Made by a program: the position numbers and the translations under genes
Shown: positions 12,501-42,598 of the stretch, piece by piece
How the letters are laid out: the number at the start of each line of letters is the position of its first letter
Position numbering within the stretch: position 1 is the first letter of the stretch
The notes under the pieces: model-generated
What the model was told of the DNA's origin: nothing
What the model saw: only the letters and a program-made list of their open reading frames with translations
Database searches by the model: none
Source: Emydura subglobosa
Lineage: Eukaryota; Chordata; Testudines; Chelidae
Direction: 5' to 3'
DNA length: 64,000 bases
Assembly: GCA_007922225.1 (NCBI GenBank)
Contig: ML679963.1
Location: forward strand, 2,243,794-2,307,793

Positions 12501-12577
12501 CAGCTAGGGATCGCTACTTAGCTAGGCAAATGGCACGAGTTAGCACAAAAGCCTACATAGATAAAGAAGAGGATTAG
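484..12577 (+). CDS. NSRP1: NSRP1, nuclear speckle splicing regulatory protein 1 (3' part, five coding exons)
   Basis: Coding exons are 484-540, 2188-2319, 3399-3606, 8855-8963 and 11527-12577. Together they are 1557 nt, with phases 0/0/1/2 that join without a break, giving 518 residues plus TAG. Human NSRP1 (CCDC55) has 558 residues, so about 38 N-terminal residues lie left of the window. Seen: the lysine/glutamate coiled-coil N-terminal half (KLEIQKALAED, YEYDSIYDEMQ, FDDKEAFVTSAYKKKLQERAEEEE), then a long low-complexity Arg/Lys/Glu/Asp/Ser region, then the strongly conserved tail EETVMSARDRYLARQMARV. Known for the family: a nuclear-speckle protein that binds SR proteins such as SRSF1/SRSF2 and influences alternative splice-site choice. 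The gene is convergent with SLC6A4, as in human. Odd points: a weak donor after 2319 and an acceptor at 11527 that appears shifted by 6 nt relative to human. Confidence 0.96.
541..2187. other. NSRP1 intron
   Basis: AT-rich intronic sequence. I see no exon, obvious mobile element or RNA gene in it. Confidence 0.7.
2188..2319 (+). CDS. NSRP1: NSRP1 coding exon (44 codons, phase 0-0)
   Basis: The acceptor CTCCTTTTTTTTTAAG is strong. The exon encodes TKLEIQKALAEDSTVYEYDS onward to GKDDKK, and joins in frame to PKYIQN of the next exon exactly as in human (GKDRK-PKYIHN). The donor is GTCCAG, with C at both +3 and +4, so it is weak. A better-looking GTAATG lies at 2282 but would break the frame. 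Confidence 0.92.
2686..2734. repeat. Trinucleotide microsatellite (ACT/TAC)n
   Basis: About 16 near-perfect ACT units, with one interruption near 2706-2711, inside an NSRP1 intron. Confidence 0.9.
3399..3606 (+). CDS. NSRP1: NSRP1 coding exon (69 codons + 1 nt)
   Basis: The acceptor is TTTTTTCCCCCACCCTAG and the donor GTGAGA. It encodes PKYIQNILKAAEVRKQEQEK through EREKKEAALE, the most conserved coiled-coil part of the protein (human DUF2040 region). It ends in phase 1 and completes an alanine codon with the next exon. Confidence 0.95.
3745..3855 (-). mobile_element. CR1 LINE 3'-end fragment
   Basis: The stretch ATCATAGAAATGTAGGGCTG followed by GAAGGGACATCAAGAGGTCA is the reverse complement of the conserved CR1 3' terminus, which ends in ATTCTATGAT-like repeats. 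It is truncated after about 105 bp and has the same orientation as the larger CR1 copy just to its right, so it is probably a separate insertion. Confidence 0.8.
4200..6290 (-). mobile_element. CR1 LINE, 5'-truncated, with decayed reverse transcriptase
   Basis: About 2 kb of CR1 non-LTR retrotransposon in antisense to NSRP1. On the minus strand the frames at 5422-5661 read EEVPENWRKANVVPMSKQGK then INATQHGFMENK. Those at 4937-5188 read KFADDTKVAGVVNN, containing the RT catalytic FADD box (normally F/YADD). Stops and frame changes separate the pieces, so the element is dead. The 3' portion (4250-4760) resembles the untranslated-side CR1 sequence common in turtles. The boundaries are approximate. 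Confidence 0.88.
7575..7710 (-). repeat. Inverted-repeat interspersed element with 28-bp hairpin arms
   Basis: GAGAGACAAGGTGGGTGAGG at 7617 (arm to 7644) is matched by the reverse complement at 7672-7699 with one mismatch in 28, around a 27-nt loop that reads TTGGTCCAATAAA. The flank GTTGTAGCTGTGTC is the reverse complement of a GACACGGCTAC-type repeat end. I recall this as a widespread reptile interspersed repeat, possibly a Penelope-like element end; the family is uncertain. Confidence 0.7.
8855..8963 (+). CDS. NSRP1: NSRP1 coding exon (109 nt, phase 1-2)
   Basis: The acceptor is TTTCCTTTCCTTAG and the donor GTAGGA. It encodes (A)CLDVTKQKDLSGFYRHLLNQ followed by TVGEEEMPKCSLREA. It is nearly identical to human ACLDVTKQKDLSGFYRHLLNQ and lies more than 5 kb from the previous exon. 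Confidence 0.95.
8964..11526. other. Last NSRP1 intron
   Basis: AT-rich, 2.6 kb. I see no recognisable repeats, exons or RNA genes. The open frames in it (for example 10502-10786 and 11236-11484) have no recognisable content. Confidence 0.65.
11527..12577 (+). CDS. NSRP1: NSRP1 terminal coding exon (350 residues, TAG stop)
   Basis: The acceptor AAATCTAG lies behind a T9-CCCTCCC pyrimidine tract. The exon begins RIKEEKS (human RSGIKEEKS, so two residues shorter). The acidic/serine segment around residues 20-60 of the exon is followed by about 220 residues rich in RE, RD, KE and DR dipeptides, typical of an RS-like disordered splicing factor. It ends in EETVMSARDRYLARQMARV and a DKEED tail. 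The long antisense open frame over 11971-12474 is only a shadow of this repetitive coding sequence. Confidence 0.96.
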
Positions 12578-13165
12578 CTTCATTTCAATGGTCATAAACC
12601 AAGAGATGATGCACTTTTAATGGTGGAAGAATCACTGCAGCAGGAGCTCTTTGTGTTGAAGTGAAAGTATTTCCTGAGCATTTATTTCTGGGTTTTTTTT
12701 TAAATACACTCAGTAATTGAGAATTGAAAATTCAAACTTCTGTTTTGAAATGTTTTGATGATCTTTGTACCTTGTCAAATGTACAGGCAAGGTGTTTAAT
12801 TTGGCTGGATCTGTTCATCCTCGCCTTCAGCACCATATCCTCTGCTTATTCCATCATTTATTTGAAGACACTGGGCCACACTTATGGATTCTAAACCAAT
12901 ACAGATTAGCATACCTCAATCCCAGCCTGCATTTAATCCTTAACAAGGAGTGTGTGGGAAAGAGAACTTTAAAGGGGGGATATGCAGGCAAAATAAACAG
13001 CATGATTTAGGTGACCCAGCATGTGTTGTGGAGTTTTGTAAACCAGGTGAATTTCATTTTGATGTACTTGGATTTGAACTTATTTAAGGTATGTGTGGGG
13101 TTTTTTTTGTTTCTCGTGCTTGATGTACAGAAATACTTAAATAAAATGTAAGATACATACTATAT
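12578..13165 (+). other. NSRP1: NSRP1 3' UTR (probable)
   Basis: AT-rich sequence follows the TAG stop. The first strong end signal cluster is AATAAA at 12992-12997 and 13140-13145; the second is followed by T-rich sequence and is my preferred end. A further AATAAA at 14466-14471 could serve a longer transcript. The exact cleavage position is not visible. Confidence 0.6.
13140..13145 (+). terminator. NSRP1: Candidate NSRP1 polyadenylation signal AATAAA
   Basis: A canonical hexamer about 560 nt after the stop codon, with T-rich sequence from about 13175. An alternative lies at 12992-12997. Confidence 0.5.
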
Positions 13166-15111
13166 TAATGCTTAGATCTTTCTTTGATGCTTATACTGTA
13201 TTAAGCTTTAGTGGAAATAGCTGCAGTAATACTTCCTTATGAAACAAATCAATTATATCTTTCCTCTTCATGTAGTACAGTCATACCCGCTTGTTATGCT
13301 ATAGTTAATACGTTGAACTTGCCAGAATAAACCCATTTTTTCAAGGGTTTATAAAACAGCAATAAAAGTCGCTCTCAACTGTAACTTGGCACGCAGGAGA
13401 TCTGGCAAAGATCATATTTTAAAATTGTATTTCCAGCAGTCCTCCTGGCAATTTTTATACTTTTTTTCCTGGTAAATTTATATCTTTTACTTAGCAGTGG
13501 CTGTGCCAACATCGAGAACTTAGGTTTCAAATGGGCAAAAAAGATGGTTTAGACATTCTAGATGTCATTTTACTGCATTCCTGTAATTTTAAAACAGATT
13601 TTTAAAAACCCTAATAAATATTGCAGGTGATCACCTGCATGGAGCCTCATTACTTTGAGTGTTTTCAGGCTAAATTACATGGCCGAGATATTGAGATTGA
13701 TAGTATTCTTACTACACACATGAAAATGGTTTTTCTATCTCAAGATAACTGGGATGAAATTATAATAAGCCAAAAGGGAAATAACGTGTCCATGACTTTC
13801 CATTGTCTGATCCTGTAACTTTTTCCAGTTCCTTAAAATTATTTATTTTCCACCCCCAGAAGTCCTGATTTTGCATTCCTTGTGCATCCAAAACTCCCAT
13901 TGGCTTCAGTGAGGGCTTTGGGTATTCAAGGAAGACAGAATCAAGCCTAGAGATGCTTTTAAAATAGGGCATGGGGAGAAAAATACCCTCTGTACAACTC
14001 TTGTATCAGTGGCTATCAGTTTGGGGATCAAGGGATTTGTAATGGGATAGAAGAGTATTTAATTCCCTTTTTAAAACCCCTTTGGTGGCTTCCCTTAACC
14101 TTTCTCATCAAGGTCAAGTTTGTGGTCTCCATATTTAGGACTCTGAACAGGTCTGCCCCTGCATCTACCTCTCTTCTAATTTCTCCTTGTTTCAACCCAA
14201 ACTTTCCTACTACCTGCTTCCTTTGTGTATTTCTCTCACTCTTTGTGCTGTATGCTGTATTTTGAAGAGTTTTCCATTTTTATCAGCCAAACTACTACTC
14301 TCTTTATACAGTCCCTTGATAAAAGATCATACAGCTTTGGAGGCTTTCGGTAATAATCAGTCCATCCAAGTGAGATTTTTCTATACCATTTTGGGATGGT
14401 CAGCTTGTGTATTGTATATCTGAATTATACTGTCTGTATTAGAATGCATGCTGACACTGCTTATAAATAAATTTCACAAAATCTACCATTGTTAACACTA
14501 ATTTGTACCTTTGTTAGCTTTTTTCACACTGAGGCCGTGTACTGAATGGACACTCTCACCTCCCTCAGTATGGTCTTCAGTGGATACACTGGTGGGACAG
14601 TGTCAGGAAGCTTCTATACCTGTTCTGTGGATAAAGAGAATCTGTCCTTCTCTACAGCTGTCACCCTAGCATCACCCAACAGTACTAAATTCACATACGC
14701 AGATTTAAAGCTAAAAAGAAAAAAAGTCGGGTTCAGCTTTCTGAAGGATTACCAGTAGGCAAGTATTTGACTAACGATGCAGTATCTTTGACCAAATTTG
14801 GATTTGTTTGGAACAGCTCCATAGAATGTGTCCATTTATCTATAAAAGGCCATCGCCAACACATGCATAATGTGCAGATGCCCCGTGAACCAGAGTTCTA
14901 GCCTGCTGTACTAATCAGCGTTTTACATTGCAGAAATCTTATCCAAATTTCCCTTTTTGAGATGCACACATTTTTCTAGACACTCTTCCCTAACTTTTTG
15001 TGTTGAGGCCCTTTTCATTTTTTAGTTACCACTAACAAGGAAATCTGAGGATAATTTTAGGAAGAAATGTTGAAATGTTCATGATATTCCTCCTGTGCTT
15101 GGTTATCTGTC

Positions 15112-15399
15112 TTAGGGCTTGTCTACACTGCATGGCTCTGTCGATGCAAAGTACGCAAGTTACGTAACTGAAGTTGATGTACCTTGCATCGAGTAGCCGC
15201 GCTGTCTTCACTATGCTGTGTCGATGGGAGACACTCTTCCATTGACATAGCTTACGCTTCTTGTTCCAATGGAGTACCGGAGTCGAGGGGAGAACTCTTG
15301 GCAATTGACTGAGTGAGTCTTCATAAGACCCACTCAATTGATGCAGCTGAATCTATGGCTGCAGCGTCCACAACGCAGCCTTGTGAAGACAAGCCCTTA
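15112..15399. mobile_element. Non-autonomous DNA transposon (MITE) with TTA target duplication
   Basis: The element at 15115-15396 starts GGGCTTGTCTACACTGCATG and ends GTGAAGACAAGCCC, so its termini are imperfect inverted repeats. It is flanked on both sides by TTA (15112-15114 and 15397-15399). A 3-bp TTA duplication with GGG termini suggests the PIF/Harbinger group by family knowledge. No transposase is present. Confidence 0.75.
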
Positions 15400-18300
15400 G
15401 TGCTCTGGAGCGCTTCTTTAGTTACGTCATTGGATTTTAACTATGCCATTAGAGCTCTCTGAAGTTGAACATGGCATTGTGCCAAATGAACCTTTAACGC
15501 AGAGATCTGAAATTTGAAGTGATCTATAAATTCAGTATAAAGTTTTCTTGAAAATTAGGGTGTTTGTAAAAATTAGGTTACATTATTCAATACCATAATC
15601 CTTCCAGTACTTTTCTGCATCTCCTGGTTCAGTCTCTGTTCCTGTGCAGTACATGCACAATTCTCATGAGTGAGGCATGTCAGAGATTTATTAATTGAAT
15701 GCTGAGATATGATTTAGACGATCCAGTTGGCCAGTATAGGAGACATTAATGCTCAAATGCCCTATATAGTTGTGTTGGAAATTATATCAACAATAAAGAA
15801 AATATCCTTACATCTGTGTTCCTTATGCACTCAGTGTTCAGTTTATAATAGCAACAAAGAATTTGGAACAAGGCATTTTCCAGGAATTAATACTATCAAG
15901 GCACCTCTCAACCGCACCTTGGACCACCTTCTCCTTAATCCCCAGGAAATGCCCTGCATTTCATCCACCAGTGCTTGATTAGAGAGTTAGGAAATGCTCT
16001 ATTCTAAATATCCCTTACTCTTTTGTAGTGCTGGGAAAGAGGTTTGTATACTCCAGTCAAGGAGATCTGCAACACACAATTGGAGGTATCCTATAGAACC
16101 CTTGCAAACTCCAGAGCTTCCTCAAATAGAGAACTGATTTCCTAATACTTTGTGATCTGGTCATTTCCTGCTGAGGGATGAGGGAAAGGGTTGCACTGAC
16201 ATGGGTGAATCAGGCTTGAGATTTGTCAAGTTTAAAAACATCTCATCAAGGAGGCTCTCACAGTGCGGTTTGTGTGACTAAAACATTTTGTAGCATATGT
16301 CTGGAAGAGCTGGTGAGTCAGTATATTATAGTCCTATTTGGTTTTGGGAAGAGCTGCCAGAACCTTCAGTACTCCTTTTCAACATGTCATAAGATACATT
16401 TCTCAGACCAGAATTGGGTTTTGTTTGTTTTAATCTTGGTGATATATCTATTTTTACATTTTACAGGGGAAAACACAAGCTGTCTTATCAGTGCGACTGC
16501 ACTGAACTAGAGAGTTTTATGGCCAAGCACCTCTACTTTCAAATGGACTGTCTTTACACTAAGCCAAAAGAGGCCCTAGTATCTTATCTTATCTTTGCTA
16601 CCAAGTTTCCTCTTTTATCTGCCCTGCCTGACCTCTCACCCTTTTGGTTTGAAAACTTTTCTCACCAAAATCAGCTTGCTTCAGACTTTTCTAAACGAAT
16701 TACAATACATTTTAGTAATGTTTAACAGGATATTTTGCTTTTCGATAACCCCAGGTTTGTTTCATTAGTGCAGGCAAGGGAGAAAGAATACTCGTTTCTA
16801 TACACTTACTCAGTGTCTATAGGAAATGTTAGCAGTTAGCAAGGGGGGGAAAAGCAACAAATGTGTGGACTGGTTCTTTTACACTTCTGTTTACATTACA
16901 TTTACATTAAACATTTTCCACTAAAAGGACTGTTTGAGAAGGCATTGCCTGCCAAGGCTTTGGTTGTCTCAGATGAATATAATGTTCCATCTGCTTTATT
17001 TTCTCTTTCCCTTTGGAAATAAATAATAACAAAACACATTTTCTGTCTGTAAAAGTTCAGTAGTGGAATGAGAGAGAAGCTTGAGGTTCCTCCATATCCT
17101 CAATCGAGTGTCTGAATGCAAAGGGAACAAAAATGGGGTTCCTGTTGTTAGTAGTTGATGACTTTAGGCCAAATTCCTGTTATGCTTGGGTTCAATTCCA
17201 GTGCCGTCATTGGAGTTGCACTTGCTTGCATTAGGTTTGAATCAAGACAAAAATCTTAAACTGAATTGTCTTAAAAGAGTGACATTTAATATTCCCAGTA
17301 GATATGTCCTGAACCGAAACATAAATCAAACATGGGTGCTCAACTATAACTGCGTCAGTTTGCCTACTGTCTTGCTATGTTGTTCATCTGACTTACGTAT
17401 ACAGAAGTGAAAGAGATGTTTTAAAAATCTAAATGCAAAGCCATGCCAGTTCACATATCTGCTGGTTTGATACGCAAGTTTATTGAGTAACTAAGCATCT
17501 ATTCCAAAGGTGGAGGAGTTTGCTTTTGTGATTCTGTTTAAACAAATATCCTGAATATTCCTTTTACAGTGGAGTTCAAGTGATGTTTTCAAGGATGGGC
17601 CAACATATAAACAGTTAAGGGGATACTCTGCCTTATTTTGAAGCAGTCTTGCCAGCCTAATGAACTGTGTAGATACTCTGCTTTTTGCTGAAACTGAATC
17701 TGATTGTTGGAAAACGTGTCCTTTATAGTCCATGCTGTTACCTCCCACAAGAGATGGGACAGACACATGCATATTTATTATGATATTAAATTTATTACAA
17801 TAACAATTGACAAGACAAGGCACATACTGATGACTTACAATCCAGCTTGGAACATTCATAATTAAACAGCTACATAAATTAATACAGGTGCATCATATAC
17901 AAGTTAGAGGGAATATACAAATAAAACTCCAGTATAATTCTCTTACTAAAGTCTGAAAGGTAAACACACTCCCAGTTCACAAAGATAAAACTGGTTTTGG
18001 AAGTTCCCTTATCACTGTTCGTAATGAGGTGTGCAACTTTCTAGTGGCTCTAGTGATGTGGCACATGAGCCTAGGAGCAGGAGAAAGAATCCATTTGCCT
18101 GACATGCCTCCAAATCCAATGTAGCCTGTGTGGTGGCATCCTAAGAATTAAGGTTTTTGCCAAAGGTGTAAAGTTCCATGTCTAATACAGGTATCTACAG
18201 TGACTTGTTGAGCTGAGGGGATAGTTGTTGATTACTCATAAATGATTTCAGAAGGATGTGAAAAGAAAGTAAAGTATTAATGATAAAAATAAATGAGGTC

Positions 18301-19570
18301 AGACAACATGGCCTCAGTTTACTTGTCTCTGAGCTAGTCAGAGATCTTTTGGCATGACTGATTTTCCTAATCCACTGTTATGATACCAACCTGTGACAAG
18401 ATTTAGAAAACCTCAAATCAACCTGCAAGTGCACAGAAACTAAAGCAACTTGATGGCTCAGCTTTTAAAGCATGAAATATAGGGTGTGTGGTATGTTTGC
18501 ATAATACTGAAAAAGAAAGGTCTGTGCATTTTAAGACACTTTTGGAAGGCTTCCTGACTCCCTGTTCCCGGAATGAACTGGGAAGACCTCAGTATGGATT
18601 TTCCTTGTGAAGGGTCTAGAGTCGTGTAAAATGATCTGTATTATTTTTTCTGAACTCTGAATCCTGGGCTTCAACAGCAGATAGACTTTCCTGAAGCAAA
18701 GTTCTCAGCTGGCCCATGATGATTATGCAGTACCCCACATTTACAGTCCTCTTAAAGAACTTTCCTTCCTGAAATTTCATTTCCAGTCTTCAGCCTTCCG
18801 TGGAAACCCAAGACTGTAAATGAGAACATGCTGCATTTCTGCAATTTCGTAACACAGAATAGATAATAAATGCAAAGAAAAGGTTTCTCATGGTTCCTTC
18901 CCCTATTGCTTATGGACAAGATTGAATGCTCTTTGGTACAGGATCTATATTTTCATCTGTGTTTGGAAAGCACAGCACCCGTTGTGGGCAATACTACCAC
19001 ATTCTAATAATATAATGACACATCTTGGTGGGGTTGAATGTAGGCATTACTTAACCTGATTGTGCTGTATCCCAGTATTTTAATACTGGGTCATACTGAT
19101 TATCATCAATATTAAGGAACATTCAGGAATGAGAGGAAAAGTGATACCACTTCTGATTTTTCTTGTTTTGTGAAGTAACATGCATCTCCCAGCTATCATG
19201 TATAAGTAGTTTCAAGGGCTTTAGAAAGAGGCCCACTTCATCTAAACTTTTCTCTTCAGAAATCTGAATTTTCTGTTGACACTCTAGATATCCATAATGT
19301 GCCTGTTGCTCATTCCTCAGAAAGAATTAAAAGATTAAAAAGTAACTAAACCTGTCCCAACATTAGCATACACTTTCTTTCCTTTAGTGCATACAAGTAC
19401 AATAGTCAGTCAGTCAGTGGTTCAATGACTCAAAGATATGTTACAAGTTAATTTTACCATAGCCTGGTAACCAGGTTAACCAGTTTCTTAATTGTGGAAT
19501 TTGCCTTACAACAACTTGAATCTTTTGGATTAACAAAGCTTTTTAATGGGGAAGCTGATGCTTCCGTCCA

Positions 19571-19694
19571 AGGCCCTGATTCAGCAAAGCACCTGGCATG
19601 AGTTTAACTTTAAGTATGTGAGTTGTCCCAATGCAACTATTCACATGCTTACAGTTAAGCCCTCTTTAAGTGTTTTGTGGAATCAGGGTCCTAG
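19571..19694. repeat. Foldback element (GGCCCTGATTCAGCAAAGCA type)
   Basis: The left half GGCCCTGATTCAGCAAAGCA mirrors the right half, which ends GTTTTGTGGAATCAGGGTCC. The AACTTTAAGTATGTGAGT and ACATGCTTACAGTTAAG segments pair in between. It is an old palindromic interspersed repeat, probably a DNA-transposon relic. A related piece lies near 41119-41231. Confidence 0.65.
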
Positions 19695-20374
19695 TTTGCT
19701 TCATCAGATTGCCAAGGCAGTGGTTTCATGTTTAGGGATCTGTAAAGTCAGTTACAACAATCCTATTGACTTCCCTAGGAGTTGGATCAGGTTGCCAGTG
19801 TCTTGAATATAATAAAAAATTAACTAAAAACCTCTTTAGTGACAAGGGGCATGATTCCACTCTGCCTAGTGCCTTGTGAAGTCATGTTAAACCCCATGCA
19901 AAAGAATGTAAAGTGCTATCATTCTGATTTGGTAGCATTTTACACTCACTTTGTACAAGCTGATATGATTATGCTATATGATCAGGTCCATATTCTTTGT
20001 AAATAAATTACACTAGTTTTCCTTTTGAAAAAGCAATGGAGAAAAGAGCTGATACTGTTCTTAGGGATTACATGAACTTTTTAAAGACTCTATTAGTTAC
20101 TGGAGGAAATATTCTAGAGGGAGGTAGGATTTCTTGAGCGGCTGTCAGTCATGTTCTAGTCCTGTCAGTAATGCTGAGCAAATGCACAGTTCAGCCCATC
20201 TACCTTTTACAATATATAAATGTGTAGCATCAATTATGACTCTTTTGACTGCATACTTCTAGAAAATTACTTCCTAGTACTTTGCATGTCTACCATGTTT
20301 TTTCACCTTCAAAGTATGGTTAAAAAGCCATCAATCCTCACAAAACTCCAGTGAAACTGACAAATAGGTTTATA

Positions 20375-20490
20375 TTAATTTTTCATCTGGGGAAACAGAC
20401 GGAGAAAACAAATGACTTGCCCAAGGTTACACAGTGGGTCAGTGGCAGAGCTTGTTTTTGCACTCAGGACTTCCTGGTTGTCTCCTAGTT
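20375..20490 (-). mobile_element. MIR-type SINE fragment
   Basis: GGGGAAACAGACGGAG, then ACTTGCCCAAGGTTACACAG and GTGGCAGAGC, is the reverse complement of the MIR core (GCCTCAGTTTCC ... TGTGACCTTGGGCAAGT). It is diverged and truncated. Confidence 0.7.
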
Positions 20491-20849
20491 CTCTAGCAAA
20501 CACTGGTACTTCTGGGGTAGTGTGAATCAATTTTCTGTGCTGTAACCACCGGGAAAATCAGATTGTTGTGTATTATTGTCTAAATAATGCAAGTCAAGAT
20601 TTTTTTCTTTTGCAATTACAATTACATCCATAATGGTACTGCAGAAGAGCCCCAGTACTCTTCCACCTTCCTTCTGCAGTTGTTATTCTGCAAAATTATT
20701 ATTCTACCAGAACTTACGTCCTGAGTTCCAATTTCTGCACAAGACCTTGGGGAGCAAACTTTGGTTTCAATGCAAATAATGCACTCTCTGAATCTAACCA
20801 TCCCCCATCTTCCTGACAGAAGGCAGCCAAATGTATTTTTGCAACTCTA

Positions 20850-20855
20850 TTTATT
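20850..20855 (-). terminator. SLC6A4: Candidate SLC6A4 polyadenylation signal AATAAA
   Basis: TTTATT on the plus strand. It is the nearest canonical hexamer downstream of the SLC6A4 stop codon; the weaker ATTAAA at 21229-21234 is an alternative. Confidence 0.3.
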
Positions 20856-23493
20856 GTATGTTAGAAAGCAGAGATGGAAAGATCCCTTTTTAAACAGTGC
20901 TGTTTGCACTGGGAAAAGCTGTCATTGAATGAGCATAGCAAGGAACAGGAACACCGCTGGCTCAGGCAACAATTCAGCTTAAAATATGTATCCATCTAAA
21001 AAGAACAAATAAACACTGGTATTGGTTGGACACAAATTAGGTAGAATAGGGAAGATATAGTAAGACTTCTTCCTTCCCACACTTGATGCTGGGAATACGT
21101 GAGTATCCTGCCTGCCCCACCCTGTCATTTCATATGTATTTTTTTAGCAATAAATTTATGACAGAAAAGTTGAAGTTCTGACAATTGTATCAAATGGTTT
21201 CTAATTTTCTGAATGGTCAGTTCTAATTTTTAATATTAAATTGTAGATGTTTTTATACATTTTAAAAAATAGCACGACATATTTTAAACAACTTCAAATC
21301 CTGCAGATTTGCTGTGTATGTGTCCCCCTTCAAAATTAAGTCCATCTTAGAAGCTGTTTCTAAATATACGTAATTGGAGGGATAAATTGCAAAGTTACTC
21401 TTTGCAAGTCATTATCCAGTGACTCATGGATTCGTTTGATCTTTCTCATGGCACTGAGAGACATTATTCCCTGTAGAAATGACTTGTTTGGTCCTAGTAA
21501 ACCTTTGTCAGCAGTTGAGACAAAATGAATCTGTCATCTCTCTAAATTATTTCTGTGTAATGAGTTGGGCTAGAGACCTACAAAACAAGTGATCTTAAAT
21601 CTGCAGCTCAAGTGTAGGAGTCAGTCTTTGAAATGGGTATCTCTTTGCATTAGCAGAAAAGTCTTGTGAGAGAAGATGAAAATGTGTAGTATTCAAAAGG
21701 CAAACACATAATGGTTGCACTCTGTGCAAATAATAGTTTCTTTTTAGCATTGTATCAGTGTACAGTTTTTCTTTCAGAAGAAATTTCTTAATGCCTACCT
21801 ACATTAATTCATGTATGGCAACTTCTTCATTTTTAACATAAGCAAATCATGATGTACAAGGAGATTTTATGTTCTGTTTTACTTCAGTTTTGATGATAAA
21901 ATTTGGTAAGGCTTCAAGTGACAGGATAACAATATAAGCATGTCTCCTTTACTTACATGTTAACTGTGTAGGTTTAACTAAGCAATGTTCATGTAACTGC
22001 ATAGTCATTCCATGGTCCTGCAATTGATTTGGCTAATGCAATTGGGTTCAAAAGTAATCACTGTTTAACCTGCCCTCTGGCTTAACAGGCATAATTATTA
22101 ATTTAAATGTGCATAGAACTTAGTTTGCAATTAAATGCCTCAAAATATAAGTATATATCAACAGTTACAATTAGAATTCATCACTGTTGTAGTCTTCACT
22201 GGTCCAGAATAAGTAAAATATCATTGTTTTTTCGTTATCTTTATCTGAAGGGTAAAGGCTGGATGAGTTGATTTAGTACATTTTCTTGACATTTTGTAAG
22301 AATTATTAGACTTCATGATTTTGCCGACCAGTCTAAAGTGTCACCCCAAGCTTTAGTTTTGCCACAGGAAACAATAAGAAAAAACACAGGCTCCAGCAGA
22401 TTGCATCTGTGGAGTTTGATTCCCATAAACGAGCTTTAAAAGAAGTCTATATAGCTCTGGTGGTCCAGCCTCTGACATCTCACCTCCAAACAATTCACCA
22501 CTGGGCTTCAGTTTCTACAGGAGTAAATAAGCTAAGTCTGTCTGTAAAATGTCATCATGAATATGCAGCTAAAAAAGACAGGGAGATTGTACCAGAGAAT
22601 AGCAATTGCTAACAATTTACATGTTTGCCAGCTGATCTATGATGACTAAGAGATGGTGGGCCAAGTGTTTTGTGTAACTGGTATCAGAGGAGAATAGGAA
22701 GAGGCTGGGCATTTTGTGAAATCCAGAATTTCAAAAATCATTCTTTGTGGAGCATTTGTTATAGAAGAAACAACCAATGAAACTGGTGTGTCCCATAACG
22801 TACAGAAAAGTAAGTGGTATAAGGAGCAAGGAGGATAATGCGACCAAGTGTGTGCGCGACTCTACATCCAGTCTTCATACACGGTGCTTTTCAGGATTGT
22901 TTCTCTGCCTACTCCACAGCAAAACAAGGATCTGAGGGTCCTATTATTTTTAAGCTATAAAACTATTACTCGGGTGATATATGGCTATCAGAACTATTTT
23001 CCTGTATTTTTCAGTTTAAGCAATGAGGCTTTTAGAAGCAAATACAACATGGTCCAGTACAAATGATCACATTGAGAAAAATACAGGAGTACTGCCACAG
23101 ACTTGAGATTCTATATCTAACCCTAACTGATGATACTCATTCTGTAGTGGGTTATGCACTTGTGCACCCATTCAAACAGCCCCAGTGCCCATGCATGGAG
23201 TAACTGCATTCTCTCACCTACACACCTCATGTTTTCAAAATGAATCAGTTCAGCAGTGAACTTGTAGTCTGGTTTGAAGTGTGCAGCAGATTTTGTTGTA
23301 ATGCTTGGATCTGTATGCTGGAGGCACCAAGTTTCTAGGTACACGTTGCCGTTATCTGGGCCTTCATGGAAAATACCCTCCCATTCCTTGGCTCAACTGG
23401 AAACTCAATTCTTTGGAAAAGGGAGTATGGAGGGTTGGGAAAGATGGGGAAAGTTAACTTTTACACCTCTTCCTCTCTCCCAAAAATGTTAAC
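20850..23493 (-). other. SLC6A4: Possible SLC6A4 3' UTR
   Basis: Downstream of the stop codon at 23494 (minus strand) the first canonical AATAAA is at 20855-20850, about 2.6 kb away. An ATTAAA lies at 21234-21229. Mammalian SLC6A4 transcripts have long 3' UTRs, so this extent is plausible but inferred. No coding content is seen here. Confidence 0.35.
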
Positions 23494-42566
<19,073 letters not shown>

Positions 42567-42574
42567 TCTGCTGG

Positions 42575-42598
42575 TTAAAAGATTGTGCTGCTGTCCAT
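42575..42598 (-). promoter_or_regulatory. SLC6A4: Possible 7-codon upstream ORF in the SLC6A4 5' leader
   Basis: On the minus strand ATGGACAGCAGCACAATC is followed by TTTTAA, and the stop ends 8 nt before the SLC6A4 ATG at 42566. It is real only if this stretch is in the mature leader. The exon's 5' boundary is not certain, since the AACCAG next to the ATG could itself be an acceptor. Confidence 0.25.

Larger units (their letters stand above)
13166..20829. other. Intergenic region between the 3' ends of NSRP1 and SLC6A4
   Basis: About 7.7 kb between convergent genes. It holds a MITE (15115-15396), an inverted-repeat element (19571-19694) and a MIR-type SINE (20375-20490). Short open frames up to about 120 codons are present but none resembles a known protein. 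Otherwise I see AT-rich unannotated sequence. Confidence 0.6.

Noticed and set aside
12765..13010. 82-codon open frame after the NSRP1 stop
   Set aside because: Lies in the 3' UTR and has no similarity to known proteins.
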